Source: Planctomycetota bacterium (GTDB taxonomy: Bacteria > Planctomycetota > J058). Taken from it: 57,561 nucleotides of DNA. Numbering within the stretch: the first letter of the stretch is position 1; every line of letters starts with the position of its first letter. Below are positions 17,901-25,594 of this stretch, in pieces. The notes beneath the pieces were generated by a model. That model was not told the DNA's origin and did no database searches. It worked only from the letters and a program-made list of their open reading frames with translations. Made by a program: the position numbers and the translations under genes. The stretch lies in contig JAHBXY010000044.1 of NCBI GenBank assembly GCA_019636275.1, positions 1-57,561 on the forward strand, written 5' to 3'.

Positions 17901-19050
17901 CCGAGATGTCGACCGTCAGGTCCTGCGGGTAATAGCCCACGCGGGCGCGGTCCAGGGCCGGCCCGTTGATGTCGGTGCCGAACAGCTTCACCGGGACGGC
18001 GCCCGCCTGCTCGCCCAGCGCCTCCGTCAGGCAGATCGCGAGCGAGTAGACCTCCTCGCCGGTCGAGCAGCCCGGGACCCACACGCGCAGCTCCTCCTGC
18101 GCGTCGCGCCGGGCGACGAGGGCGGCGAGGGGGCCCCGCTGCAGGGCCTCGAAGGCCTCCGGGTCGCGGAAGAACCCCGTGACCCCGATGAGCACGTCCT
18201 GGTGCAGGGCCTCCAGCTCCGCCGGCTCGGCGGCGAGGAGCCGCGCGTACTCGGCCACGTCCACGAGGCGGCGCAGGGCCATGCGCCGCCGGACGCGCCG
18301 GCGGATGGTCGCCTGCTTGTAGTGGCCGAAGTCCACGCCCGTGGCGCGGCGCAGGCGCATGAGGACCTCGCGCAGCGCCCGCTCCTCCTCCTCCGGGCTC
18401 GCCTCCGGGGTGGCGAGCTCCTCGTCGCGCCCGCGCACGTACGGATGCGCCGCGATGCGGCGCAGCTCCTGGGCGATGGCCGCGGGCGGGAGCGTCAGGT
18501 CCACGGCCCCGGTGGCGGTTGCCGCCCGGGGCATGCCGTCGAAGCGGGCGCTCGCGTCCTGGGCGAGCACGATCCCGCCGTAGGTCTTGACCTCGGCCAC
18601 GCCCAGGGCGCCGTCGCTGCCGGTCCCGGAGAGGACCACGGCGATCAGGCGCGGGCCGAGGGCCGGGGCCAGGGCGCGCAGGTAGTGGTCCAGGGAGCGG
18701 CTGCGCTCGAGGCCGAGGAGCGGCCGCGCGCTCACGAAGGCGTCGCCCTCCAGCTCGAGGAGGCGATCGGCCGGGGCGACGCACACCTGCCCCGGCTGGA
18801 GGCGGGCCCCCTCCGTCAGGTCCACCACCGGCAGGCCCGTGGCCCGCCCGAGGACCTCCTGCAGGTGCCCGGCCTGCGCCGGATCCCGGTGCATGATGAC
18901 CAGGAGCGCCAGGTCCAGCGGCGGCGCGAGCCCGCCGAGCACCTCGCGCAGCGCCTCGACCCCCCCGGCCGAGGCGCCGAGGCAGGCCACGGGGAACGCG
19001 GGCGCGTCGCTGGCCGGGGACGTCCCGTCTCCGAGACGCTCGGTGTCCAT
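14959..19050 (-). CDS. CheB-CheR-PAS-histidine kinase-receiver fusion protein
   Basis: A 1363-residue soluble hybrid. Domains in rough order: CheB methylesterase (about 20-200; GASAGG serine, histidine in VIMHRDP, aspartate in SGTGSDG); CheR methyltransferase (about 220-490; TGFFRDP, SAM-binding VPGCSTGEE, SCRNVLIYF); a linker region (490-660); a coiled coil with repeating NEELxxA units (about 670-760); two PAS domains (about 760-1000); HisKA with LLGHELRNPISAI; HATPase with NLLHNASKFS, DEGIGL and GLGLGL; and a C-terminal receiver with LSDIGL and LVKPLD. All catalytic residues I looked for are present. The ATG at 19050 has GGAGG 8 bases upstream. No chemoreceptor gene is nearby, so the methyl target may be other than a chemotaxis receptor. 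Confidence 0.93.
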   Translation of the reverse strand: MDTERLGDGTSPASDAPAFPVACLGASAGGVEALREVLGGLAPPLDLALLVIMHRDPAQAGHLQEVLGRATGLPVVDLTEGARLQPGQVCVAPADRLLELEGDAFVSARPLLGLERSRSLDHYLRALAPALGPRLIAVVLSGTGSDGALGVAEVKTYGGIVLAQDASARFDGMPRAATATGAVDLTLPPAAIAQELRRIAAHPYVRGRDEELATPEASPEEEERALREVLMRLRRATGVDFGHYKQATIRRRVRRRMALRRLVDVAEYARLLAAEPAELEALHQDVLIGVTGFFRDPEAFEALQRGPLAALVARRDAQEELRVWVPGCSTGEEVYSLAICLTEALGEQAGAVPVKLFGTDINGPALDRARVGYYPQDLTVDISAERLRRFFVKEGDGYRVVKPVRDLCVFARHDLTRDPPFSNLDLISCRNVLIYFDQTLQRRLLPLFHYALRPRGYLFLGPAESLGGHDELFDLVDKRHRIYLKNPGASRPVLQLPLARGVAPPDQPAAALTPQEPDRRLLRREAERVLIERCAARGVVVDERLQVLHVMGDTGPFLKLAPGDAELALLDLAREGLLLPLRQLIDGARAAGTACRQADLQVRTNDHFEQVSVEVIPLRLQDRPVRGFLVLFEAPAGRLGASAGRLAGLLGGLLRGRAPGGAAVRALAQLQEELAETRRYLHALLEEKEAANEELRAASEEALSSNEELLSANEELETAKEELQASNEELATVNDELSSRITETARVNDDLSNLISSIDLPIVMLDRERRIRRFTPAAARLFHLIAGDRGRAMRDLRPRLRLPRLEEDLTAVIERLEPCERDVQDEEGRWFHLAIRPYRTADDKVDGAVLTIVDVNALKLAAEENLRRLAAVVRDSNDAITLLDLTGHIVDWNRGAERMYGYSREEALRLTAADLAPPELREEMRAFVLRQAGGDEQSRSFETRRLTKDGRVLEVWLTTTVIVDDAGAIQGIATTERDVTQRRREHEALREGDRRKDEFLSLLGHELRNPISAITYGLIALRKLAQEERRLEAVRGTIVRMEHQAQLLARLVDDMLDSTRIARGELHLSMRPVDLVAVARHALAAAAPLLERKEQTAEVSLPEGPVLVRGDEHRLEQVLYNLLHNASKFSPRGRRVWLALDLREGAALLHVRDEGIGLDAADLARVFRGAGAEDERARPGRGLGLGLGLVRRLVELHGGRLEARSEGRGKGAEFEVCLPLARADDGAAAAGRRILVVEDEPDVAMGLEMVLADRGHDVRVAVDVPSALAAVEAFEPEVVLSDIGLKESPGDGCMLARRLRAAPGGAPLLLVALTGLAGPGDRERIRAAGFDHHLVKPLDLAALERLLGERFAGGDGASPPGAR

Positions 19051-19601
19051 CGGTCGTCCTCCAGGCGGCTTCGTGGCAGGGGGCGCGCGCCGCGAGCCCG
19101 GAGGGGGCGCGTCCGGTGGCGATCCGATGGTAGGAGGTGGGTCGCCGAGCACCAGAGCACGTGGCGACGAGCGCCGCCGAGCGCGAGCCACGCGTGACGT
19201 CAGGGTGAACGCGCACCTGGAGGAGCGCGCCCGGGCTCGCCTCTACGCCGGAGACCGCTGAACGACGGTCGAGCACCTCCCTCGACCTCGAGCGACCCGG
19301 AGGATGGGATACATGTCTGCCAGGTGGGCGTCAATGGGCCGAGGCGCGGCGTCGGCGCGCCGAGACTTCCGTCGCGTCATTCAGGGGCAGCCCCGGTGGA
19401 GCCGCGCGGCTGTCGACTTCGCGTCGCCCACCCGCGCTCGCTCCGGCTGCTCGGCGCGCGGTCGAGACCCGCACCCGCGCCAGGCGCGGCGCGACCGGGT
19501 GGCCGAGGTCCCGCGCGCACGAACGGCCGCGAGCGCGTCGCGGGTCGCCTGGTTGCTCCGTCCCGGAGCGGGTCCCGGCGAGCCAGCCCGCCGGAGGGGC
19601 C
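19051..19601. other. 551-base divergent gap without a recognisable gene
   Basis: This lies between the start of the CheB-CheR fusion (-) and the start of the HlyD protein (+). It holds one perfect small palindrome, GCTCCG-TCC-CGGAGC at 19555-19569, 32 bases before the HlyD ATG, which could be an operator. Open frames here run into HlyD in another frame and their translations look random. I see no clear -10/-35 pair. Confidence 0.5.
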
Positions 19602-20591
19602 ATGGATCGAGCCCGGCGACGGAGCGTCGTCTTCCTCCTGCTGACGATCGGCCTCCCCGGCGGCGCCGCGGCCGCCGCGGCCTGGACCCGCGGGTGGTGG
19701 CCCTGGGCGCGGTCCGCCGACCGGCTGGTCTTCGCGGGGACGATCGAGGTCCGCGATGCGCGCGTCGGCTCCCTCGCGGGGGGACGCGTCGTCGCGGTGT
19801 ACGTGGACGAGGGCGACGCGGCGGCCGCCGGCGCGCCGCTCGTGCGCCTGGAGAACCCGCCGCTCGCGCGCCAGCGCGAGGAGCAGGCGGCGCGCCTCGC
19901 GGCCGCGCGCGCCACGCTCGCCCTGGTCGAGGCCGGCCCGCGCGCCGAGGAGGTCGCGCGCGCCCGGGCCGACTGGCTGCGCCTCGACGCGGAGCGCCAG
20001 CGGCAGGAGCGCCTCCTGCAGCAGGGGGCGACCACGCCGGCGCGGTACGACGACGCGCGCTACCAGGCGGAGGCGCAGCGGCAGGCCTACGAGGCGCTCC
20101 GGCGCGGTAGCCGGCCCGAGGACGTGGCGCACGCGCGCGCCGTGCTGGAGCAGGAGGCCGCGCGTCTGGCCTGGCTCGACGCGCAGGTGGCGGAGCTCGT
20201 CGTGCGCGCCCCGGCCGCCTCGGACGTACAGGCGGTGGGCGTCCGCCCGGGCGACCTGGTCCTCCCGCACCAGGCGATGATCACGCTCCTCGAGCGGGAC
20301 CAGCTGTGGGTGCGCGCCTACGTCCCGGAGACCGAGCTCGGGCGCGTGGTCGTCGGGCGACCGGCGACCGTCGAGGTCGACACGTTCCCGGGACGGGCCT
20401 TCCCCGGCCGCGTCGTGCGCATCAGCCCACGCGCGGAGTACACGCCCCGCAACGTGCAGACCCTGCGCGAGCGCGCCGAGCAGGTGTTCGCCGTCCGCGT
20501 CGAGGTGGCGCCCTCGCCCCTGCTCAAGGCGGGCATGGCCGCGATCGTGCGGCTCTCGCCGGCCCCCGACCTGCCCCCGGCGCGCCCGTGA
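19602..20591 (+). CDS. HlyD-family membrane fusion protein of an ABC export system
   Basis: A 329-residue periplasmic adaptor. One N-terminal membrane helix (about 8-30) is followed by a lipoyl-like half domain (VRDARVGSLAGGRVVAVYVDEGD). A long Arg/Glu-rich coiled-coil hairpin follows (about 80-195), then the second lipoyl half (APAASDVQAVGVRPGDLV) and a beta-barrel domain with the usual ERDQLWVRAYVPE segment. ATG 19602 has GGAGGGG just upstream. It overlaps the next gene by 4 bases, forming a HlyD-ATPase-permease operon. Such systems export drugs, lipids or hydrophobic compounds across the inner membrane; the substrate is not evident. Confidence 0.9.
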   Translation: MDRARRRSVVFLLLTIGLPGGAAAAAAWTRGWWPWARSADRLVFAGTIEVRDARVGSLAGGRVVAVYVDEGDAAAAGAPLVRLENPPLARQREEQAARLAAARATLALVEAGPRAEEVARARADWLRLDAERQRQERLLQQGATTPARYDDARYQAEAQRQAYEALRRGSRPEDVAHARAVLEQEAARLAWLDAQVAELVVRAPAASDVQAVGVRPGDLVLPHQAMITLLERDQLWVRAYVPETELGRVVVGRPATVEVDTFPGRAFPGRVVRISPRAEYTPRNVQTLRERAEQVFAVRVEVAPSPLLKAGMAAIVRLSPAPDLPPARP

Positions 20592-21547
20592 GCGGCGCCA
20601 GCGACGGACAGGCGGGCGTCGTCGTGCAGGGCGTGTCGCGCGACTTCGGCCCGTTGCGCGCGCTGGACCGGGTCAGCCTGGCCGTGGCGCGCGGCACCGT
20701 GTTCGGGCTCCTGGGCCCCAACGGCTCCGGGAAGTCCACGCTCATCCGGCTCCTCTGCGGACTGCTCGCCCCGAGCGAGGGCGTGGTCGAGGTCGACGGC
20801 CTCGACGTGGCCAGCCGGGGCGAGGAGGTGCGCCGCCGGGTGGGCTACGTGCCCCAGCGCTTCTCGCTCTACGACGACCTGACCGTGGCGGAGAACCTGG
20901 ACTTCTACGCCGCCGCCTACGGCCTCCGCGGGGCCGAGCGCCGGCGGCGGCGGGAGGAGGCCGCGGCGCTGGTGGGGGTGGCGTCCCAGGGCGGGCGGCT
21001 GGCCGGCGTCCTCTCGGGCGGCTGGCGCCAGCGGCTGTCGCTCGCGGCCGCGATCATGCACCGCCCGCGGGTGCTGCTCCTCGACGAGCCGACGGCCGGG
21101 ATCGACCCGGTCGCGCGCCGCGCGCTGTGGGACCTGCTCTTCTCGCTGGCGGGCGAGGGGGTGACGCTCCTCGTCTCCACCCACTACATGGACGAGGCCG
21201 AGCGCTGCAGCCGCGTGGGCTACCTGTTCCAGTCGCGCCTGCTGGCGGAGGGGCCGCCCGACGCGCTCCGCGCGCGGCCCGACGTCACGCCCTCCGGCAC
21301 GCGCCGCCTCGAGGCGGAGCTCGGCCCCGGCGTCGCGGCCGGGCTCGCGCGCGCCCGGGCCCTGCCCTACGTGCGCGAGGCCACGATCTTCGGCACGGCC
21401 TTGCACCTGCTCGTCGACGACCGCGCGACGGACGCGGCGGTCGCGCGCGACCTCGGGGCGCGGGCGCTCCGGCCCGCGCCGCCGTCGCTCGAGGACGCGT
21501 TCGTCCGGCTCACGGCGCTGCAGGGGGCGGAGAGGCCCGGGCGATGA
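20588..21547 (+). CDS. ABC transporter ATP-binding protein (exporter)
   Basis: A 319-residue ATPase subunit with Walker A GPNGSGKST, Q-loop in YVPQRFSLY, signature LSGGWRQRLS, Walker B LLLDEPTAGID and switch His in STHYMDEAE, so it should hydrolyse ATP. The signature has Trp-Arg after SGG, a common variant of the drug/lipid exporter group. About 90 residues after the nucleotide-binding domain form a C-terminal tail as in DrrA-like ATPases. The GTG at 20588 overlaps the HlyD stop (GTGA), and its own stop overlaps the permease ATG. It works with the adjacent single permease. Confidence 0.93.
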   Translation: MSGASDGQAGVVVQGVSRDFGPLRALDRVSLAVARGTVFGLLGPNGSGKSTLIRLLCGLLAPSEGVVEVDGLDVASRGEEVRRRVGYVPQRFSLYDDLTVAENLDFYAAAYGLRGAERRRRREEAAALVGVASQGGRLAGVLSGGWRQRLSLAAAIMHRPRVLLLDEPTAGIDPVARRALWDLLFSLAGEGVTLLVSTHYMDEAERCSRVGYLFQSRLLAEGPPDALRARPDVTPSGTRRLEAELGPGVAAGLARARALPYVREATIFGTALHLLVDDRATDAAVARDLGARALRPAPPSLEDAFVRLTALQGAERPGR

Positions 21548-22650
21548 TCGGCGACCTGGCGGCGGTGCTCAGGAAGGAGCTCCTGCACCTGCGGCGCGAC
21601 CCGGGCACCCTGCGCCTGGCGCTGCTCATCCCGGCCCTGCAGCTCACCCTGTTCGGCCTCATCGACACGACGGTCCGGGACGTCCCGCTGGCCGTGTTCG
21701 ACCAGAGCCTGAGCCCCGAGAGCCGGGAGCTGGTGGCCGCCCTGGAGGCCTCCCGCGTGTTCCGCGTGGCGCGGCGGGTCGCCTCGCGCGACGCCCTGCG
21801 CCAGGAGATCGTCGCCGGGCGCGCGCGGGTGGGGCTGGAGCTGCCGCTCGACCTGCATCGCCGCGCCCTGACCGCCGAGAGGTCGAGCACGCTCCTGGTC
21901 CTCGTGGACGGCTCGGACGCGAGCGTCGCCGCGCAGGCGATCGACGCCGTGAACGGCCTGGCGCTCAGCCGCTCGCTCGAGGTGCTCGCGCGGGGGGTCG
22001 AGGCGCTGCCCCTCGAGCCGCGCGTGCAGGTCCTGTTCAACCCGGAGCTGCGCAGCGCCGCCCTGCTCATCCCGGGGCTCATCGGCATCCTGCTCACCTT
22101 CTCGGGGACGCTCCTCACGGCCTTCGCCCTGGTGCGCGAGCGGGAGCGCGGCACGCTCGAGCAGCTCATGGTCACGCCGCTCTCCCCGGCGGCGATCGTC
22201 CTGGGCAAGCTGCTGCCCTACCTGGGCCTGGCGATGGTCCAGCTCGCGGTGGTCCTCGTGCTCATGCGCGTGGTCTTCCGCGTGCCGATCCACGGCGACC
22301 TGCTGCTGCTCGGCGCCCTCTCGGTGGAGTACCTGGCCTCGCTCCTGGCCCTCGGCCTGCTCATCTCGGCGCGCTCCCGCACGCAGGTCGAGGCCACGCA
22401 GCGCGCCCAGCTCTTCCTCCTCCCGTCGATCCTGCTCTCCGGCTACATCTTCCCCCTGACCGCCGTCCCGGCCCCGCTGCGCGTCGTCTCCCACCTTCTC
22501 CCCGCGACGCACTTCATCGCCATCGCCCGCGGCATCATCGTGCGCGGCGCGGGCCTCCTCGACCTGTGGCAGCACGTGCTCGCGCTGGGGCTCATCGCGG
22601 CGGCGCTGCTCCTCGCCAGCACGCGCGCCTTCCGCAAGACGCTCTCCTGA
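21544..22650 (+). CDS. ABC-2 type permease (YhhJ/YbhR-like)
   Basis: A 368-residue membrane subunit. One N-terminal helix (LALLIPALQLTLFGLID) is followed by a large extracytoplasmic region with the VFDQSLSPESRELV segment. Five further helices lie in the C-terminal half, including LTAFALVRERERGTLEQLMVTPLSP, the hallmark of ABC-2 exporters. The size and order match one half of the YbhFSR/YhiI-YhhJ type, but only one permease is present, so it presumably forms a homodimer. ATGA overlap with the ATPase gene shows coupling. No regulator is next to the operon. Confidence 0.9.
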   Translation: MIGDLAAVLRKELLHLRRDPGTLRLALLIPALQLTLFGLIDTTVRDVPLAVFDQSLSPESRELVAALEASRVFRVARRVASRDALRQEIVAGRARVGLELPLDLHRRALTAERSSTLLVLVDGSDASVAAQAIDAVNGLALSRSLEVLARGVEALPLEPRVQVLFNPELRSAALLIPGLIGILLTFSGTLLTAFALVRERERGTLEQLMVTPLSPAAIVLGKLLPYLGLAMVQLAVVLVLMRVVFRVPIHGDLLLLGALSVEYLASLLALGLLISARSRTQVEATQRAQLFLLPSILLSGYIFPLTAVPAPLRVVSHLLPATHFIAIARGIIVRGAGLLDLWQHVLALGLIAAALLLASTRAFRKTLS

Positions 22651-22816
22651 GGGGACCGAGGCGGTTGCAAGGGGGGGAGGTGAGCGCGTTCCGGGCCGGC
22701 CACGGCGCCCGTTCCTCCGGCGACCTGGTCCGGGAGCCGCCTCGGGTTGGAGGCGAACGAGGGTGACCGGCCGTGGTCTCGACACGTCTGTCACACTTGC
22801 AAGATGGAGTTGCCAC

Positions 22817-23095
22817 ATGACCCCTGCCGAGCTCACGGCGCGCGCCAACCACATCCTGTTCACCTTCGAGCGGTCCGTCCCGCTCGAGGAGCACCTGCGC
22901 CAGCGGACGCGGGCCACACGCACCTGCCTGCGCCACGCCCTGGGGAGCACGGACGCTGCGCTGCGCGGCCTGGCCGACCTCGCGCAGCACGCCTGCTCCG
23001 ACGACGAGCGCCAGCAGTGGCTCACGCTGGGCGACGACCTGCTCGCGGCCACCGGCGCCCGCATGCGGTGTCGAGACGCCGGCCGGGCGTCGTGA
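22817..23095 (+). CDS. Small protein of unknown function
   Basis: A 92-residue protein with no recognised domain, probably helical, rich in Ala, Arg and Leu, with four Cys. The ATG at 22817 follows GGAG with a 7-base spacer; an in-frame ATG at 22763 is less likely. It lies between the ABC permease and the AI-2E-family transporter on the same strand, with 166 and 79 bases of gap. Codon use is the high-G+C pattern of the neighbours, which supports translation, but this could still be a chance frame. Confidence 0.5.
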   Translation: MTPAELTARANHILFTFERSVPLEEHLRQRTRATRTCLRHALGSTDAALRGLADLAQHACSDDERQQWLTLGDDLLAATGARMRCRDAGRAS

Positions 23096-23174
23096 CGCGC
23101 GGCCGGCGCGGCAGGACCAGGTCCGGGGCGGCGCGCCGCCGCTGGCGGTCGGAGCGCCCCGCCGGGTGTGCGTC

Positions 23175-24188
23175 ATGAGCGGGCCGGACCCGGACGAGCA
23201 GCCGAGGTGGCATCAGGGGAGCGCCCTGCGCCTCGTCCTCGCGCTCGCCGCCCTCGCCTTCGTGTCCTACGCGCTCCGCGTGCTCCTGGTCCTCTTCGCC
23301 GGGGTGCTCCTGGGCGTCTTCCTCGACGCGCTCTCCTCGGCCGTCGCGCGCTGGACGCGCGTCGGCCGCGGCGCCGCGCTGACGGGGGTGGTCGCGCTGC
23401 TCCTGGCGGCGGGGGCCGGCGCCGTCGCGCTGGCCACGCCGAGCATCCTCGAGCAGGGCTCGCGCATGCTCGAGGAGGTCGCGCGGGTCCTCCACCGCGT
23501 CCGCGGGGCCGAGCCGCAGCCCGCCGGGGTGGTCGGGCAGATCGGCGAGGCGGCCGGCCCCCTCCTGCGCTCCGCGACGGCCGCCCTGGACCTGGTCGGG
23601 ATCCTGGTCGTCGTGGGGTTCCTGGGCCTGTACCTCGCCGCCCGGCCCGACGACTACGCCTCGGGGCTCGTGCGCCTCTTCCCCCCGCGCCACCGGGACC
23701 GCGCGCGGGAGGTGCTCCACCGCTGCGCGCGGGACCTGCGGCGCTGGATGCTCGGGGCGGGGGTCGCCATGGTCTCCGCAGGGGTGCTCACCGCCGTCGG
23801 CCTCTGGCTGCTGGGCGCGCCCTTCCCGCTCGCCCTGGGCCTCCTCGCCGGGGTGGTCGAGCTCATCCCCAACGTGGGCCCCACCGCCGCCGCCGTCCTG
23901 GCGGTCCTGTTCACGCTCGCGCAAGAGGGCGGGCCGCGCTGGTGGCAGGTCGTGGTGGCGCTGGTCGTCATCCAGACCGTCCAGTCGTACGCGATCCAGC
24001 CGCTGACGCAGCGCCTCCTGGTCGAGCTGCCCCCCGCGCTCACGATCGGCGCCGTGGTCCTCTTCGGGTGGCTCGCAGGCCCCATCGGCGTCGCGGTCGG
24101 GATCCCCCTGCTCATCGTCGGCCGGGTGCTCGTGACCCTCCTCTACTGGCGCGACGCGCTCGGCGAACGGGTCCAACCGTCCACCTGA
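23175..24188 (+). CDS. AI-2E family (PerM/YdiK-like) membrane transporter
   Basis: A 337-residue integral membrane protein with about seven to eight hydrophobic helices. The family's conserved C-terminal segments are clear: VVELIPNVGPTAA, then QTVQSYAIQPLTQRLLVELPPAL and LFGWLAGPIGVAVGIPL. The N-terminal pair of helices (LRLVLALAALAFVSYALRVLLVLFAGVLLGVFLDAL) and a soluble loop in the middle also fit. Members have been linked to autoinducer-2, sodium/proton exchange or general efflux, so the substrate here is open. The ATG at 23175 is chosen over a GTG three codons upstream; neither has a strong ribosome site. Confidence 0.88.
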   Translation: MSGPDPDEQPRWHQGSALRLVLALAALAFVSYALRVLLVLFAGVLLGVFLDALSSAVARWTRVGRGAALTGVVALLLAAGAGAVALATPSILEQGSRMLEEVARVLHRVRGAEPQPAGVVGQIGEAAGPLLRSATAALDLVGILVVVGFLGLYLAARPDDYASGLVRLFPPRHRDRAREVLHRCARDLRRWMLGAGVAMVSAGVLTAVGLWLLGAPFPLALGLLAGVVELIPNVGPTAAAVLAVLFTLAQEGGPRWWQVVVALVVIQTVQSYAIQPLTQRLLVELPPALTIGAVVLFGWLAGPIGVAVGIPLLIVGRVLVTLLYWRDALGERVQPST

Positions 24189-24278
24189 AGCGCAGGGATC
24201 TTCCGTACGGCACGCCTCTTCTCGCGCCCGCCGGCGTACGCCTCCTCGGCGGACGAGAGGCCCGTCGCGGGCGGCGCT

Positions 24279-24509
24279 TCATGGCGACGGGGTGCTCCTC
24301 GCGCGCTGGCGCAGCTCGAACGCCGCGAGGAGGGCGACGGCGAGCAGGAAGGGGATGACGTGGTAGATCACGCGATACGCGAGCAAGGCCCCCAGCACGG
24401 TGTGGGCGGGGACGTCCGGCGTGAGCAAAGCCAGGACGGCGCCCTCGAACACCCCGAGCCCGCCAGGGACATGACTGAGGACGCCCAGGCCCTGCGCCAG
24501 CAGGTACAC
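24279..24509 (-). pseudogene. C-terminal remnant of a lysylphosphatidylglycerol synthase/YbhN-like membrane protein
   Basis: Seventy-six residues that match only the last part of the flippase-like membrane family (LPG synthase TM region, YbhN, UPF0104). The piece LGVLSHVPGGLGVFEGAVLALL is followed by GALLAYRVIYHVIPFLLAVALL. Full members have about 300 or more residues and eight or so helices, and nothing upstream in any frame supplies the rest. The frame runs back into the 3' end of the glycosyltransferase gene, so the missing part was deleted or replaced when that gene arrived. A GTG at 24507 could start a short product, but a working protein is unlikely. Confidence 0.7.
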
Positions 24510-24591
24510 CCCACGCCCTCGCGACCCCGCTCGCCGCGCCTCCTCGACCAGGGCGGCGCGTCCCGACGGTGTCTGTCCGCGCCTGGTGCCC

Positions 24592-25455
24592 TCACGCGCG
24601 CCTCGCCGCGAGCACGCCGCCGATCCAGGCGGCGGCCGCCCTGAAACCCCGGAGCCCCTCCCCTCGCCGCACCGCGGCCCTGAGCTCGGACACGAGCGAA
24701 GGGGCGAACACGCGCCGCCAGTGGGCCCGCCCCTCGGCGCAGGCCGCGGCGACCTCGAGGCCGCCTCCCACCCCGTGCGCGGCGAGGACGCCCAGCGTGG
24801 CGCGCAGCGTCCGCGCGGCCTGGTTGGAGACGTTCGCGTCGTGGCGCCGGTACTCGATCACGACCTCGTCGACCCAGGCACCCGGCGCGCGCCTGGATAC
24901 CTTCAGGAAGAGGTCGTAATCATCCGCCGGCGCGTGCCGCGCGTCGAATCCCCCGACGGCGCGCAGGAGCGCGCGCGGGAACAAGGCCCGGCCGGGCGTG
25001 CCGCCGCAGCGTGACCGCCCGCGCAGCAAGGAGAGGGTGTCGAGCGGGCCCCCGGGCGCCGCCTCCTCCTCCCCGCGCGGTCGACCCTGCGCGTCGATGC
25101 GTCGCAGCCGTCCGACCACCCAGCCGACCTCCGGGCGGGCGCGGAGCGTCTCCAGGTGCGCCTCGATGGCACGAGGCAGGAGCCGGTCGTCCTGGTCGAG
25201 GAAGACCACGAAGTCGCCGCGCGCGACCTCGATACCGCGGTTACGCGCCGCGGCCACGCCGGCGTTCGCCTGGGAGATGACGCGGACGCCCAGCCCCCTG
25301 GCCAGCTCCGCGCCGCCGTCGGTCGAGCCGTCGTCCACGACGACCACCTCCACGGCGGGGTGGGACTGGCCCAGGGCGCTCTCGAGCGCCTCACGCAACC
25401 ATCGGCGGCCATTGAAAAGAGTGGTCACCACCGTGACCATGGGCGGCTCGTTCAT
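24592..25455 (-). CDS. Family 2 glycosyltransferase
   Basis: A 287-residue GT-A fold enzyme. VTVVTTLFNGRRWL and VVVVDDGSTDGG form the nucleotide-sugar site. FVVFLDQDDRLLP carries the metal-binding DxD-like motif, and ADDYDLFLKV supplies the ED-like catalytic acid region. There is no signal peptide and no clear membrane helix, so it acts at the cytoplasmic face. The donor and acceptor cannot be read from sequence; a role in surface polysaccharide or glycolipid is likely. The ATG at 25455 starts the conserved fold directly. It is divergent from lpxD and upstream of the truncated flippase-like remnant. Confidence 0.88.
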   Translation of the reverse strand: MNEPPMVTVVTTLFNGRRWLREALESALGQSHPAVEVVVVDDGSTDGGAELARGLGVRVISQANAGVAAARNRGIEVARGDFVVFLDQDDRLLPRAIEAHLETLRARPEVGWVVGRLRRIDAQGRPRGEEEAAPGGPLDTLSLLRGRSRCGGTPGRALFPRALLRAVGGFDARHAPADDYDLFLKVSRRAPGAWVDEVVIEYRRHDANVSNQAARTLRATLGVLAAHGVGGGLEVAAACAEGRAHWRRVFAPSLVSELRAAVRRGEGLRGFRAAAAWIGGVLAARRA

Positions 25456-25594
25456 GGCTCGCGGACAAGCACGAGCCAGGCCCAGACCCACGGGCGACGC
25501 CGGCGTCGCCCTCGCTGCTCCGGTTGCTCCACGTCCTTGACACGCTCGTCGCGGGCATGCGACCACCACGAGCGGGGGGCCGAGGGAGGGGCCC

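Noticed and set aside
14920..19197. 1425-residue plus-strand open frame opposite the CheB-CheR fusion
   Set aside because: Shadow frame; the minus strand carries intact CheB, CheR, PAS, kinase and receiver motifs.
19304..20110. 268-residue plus-strand frame starting near GGAGG upstream of HlyD
   Set aside because: Runs through the HlyD gene in another frame; composition is Arg/Gly/Ala-rich and random-looking.
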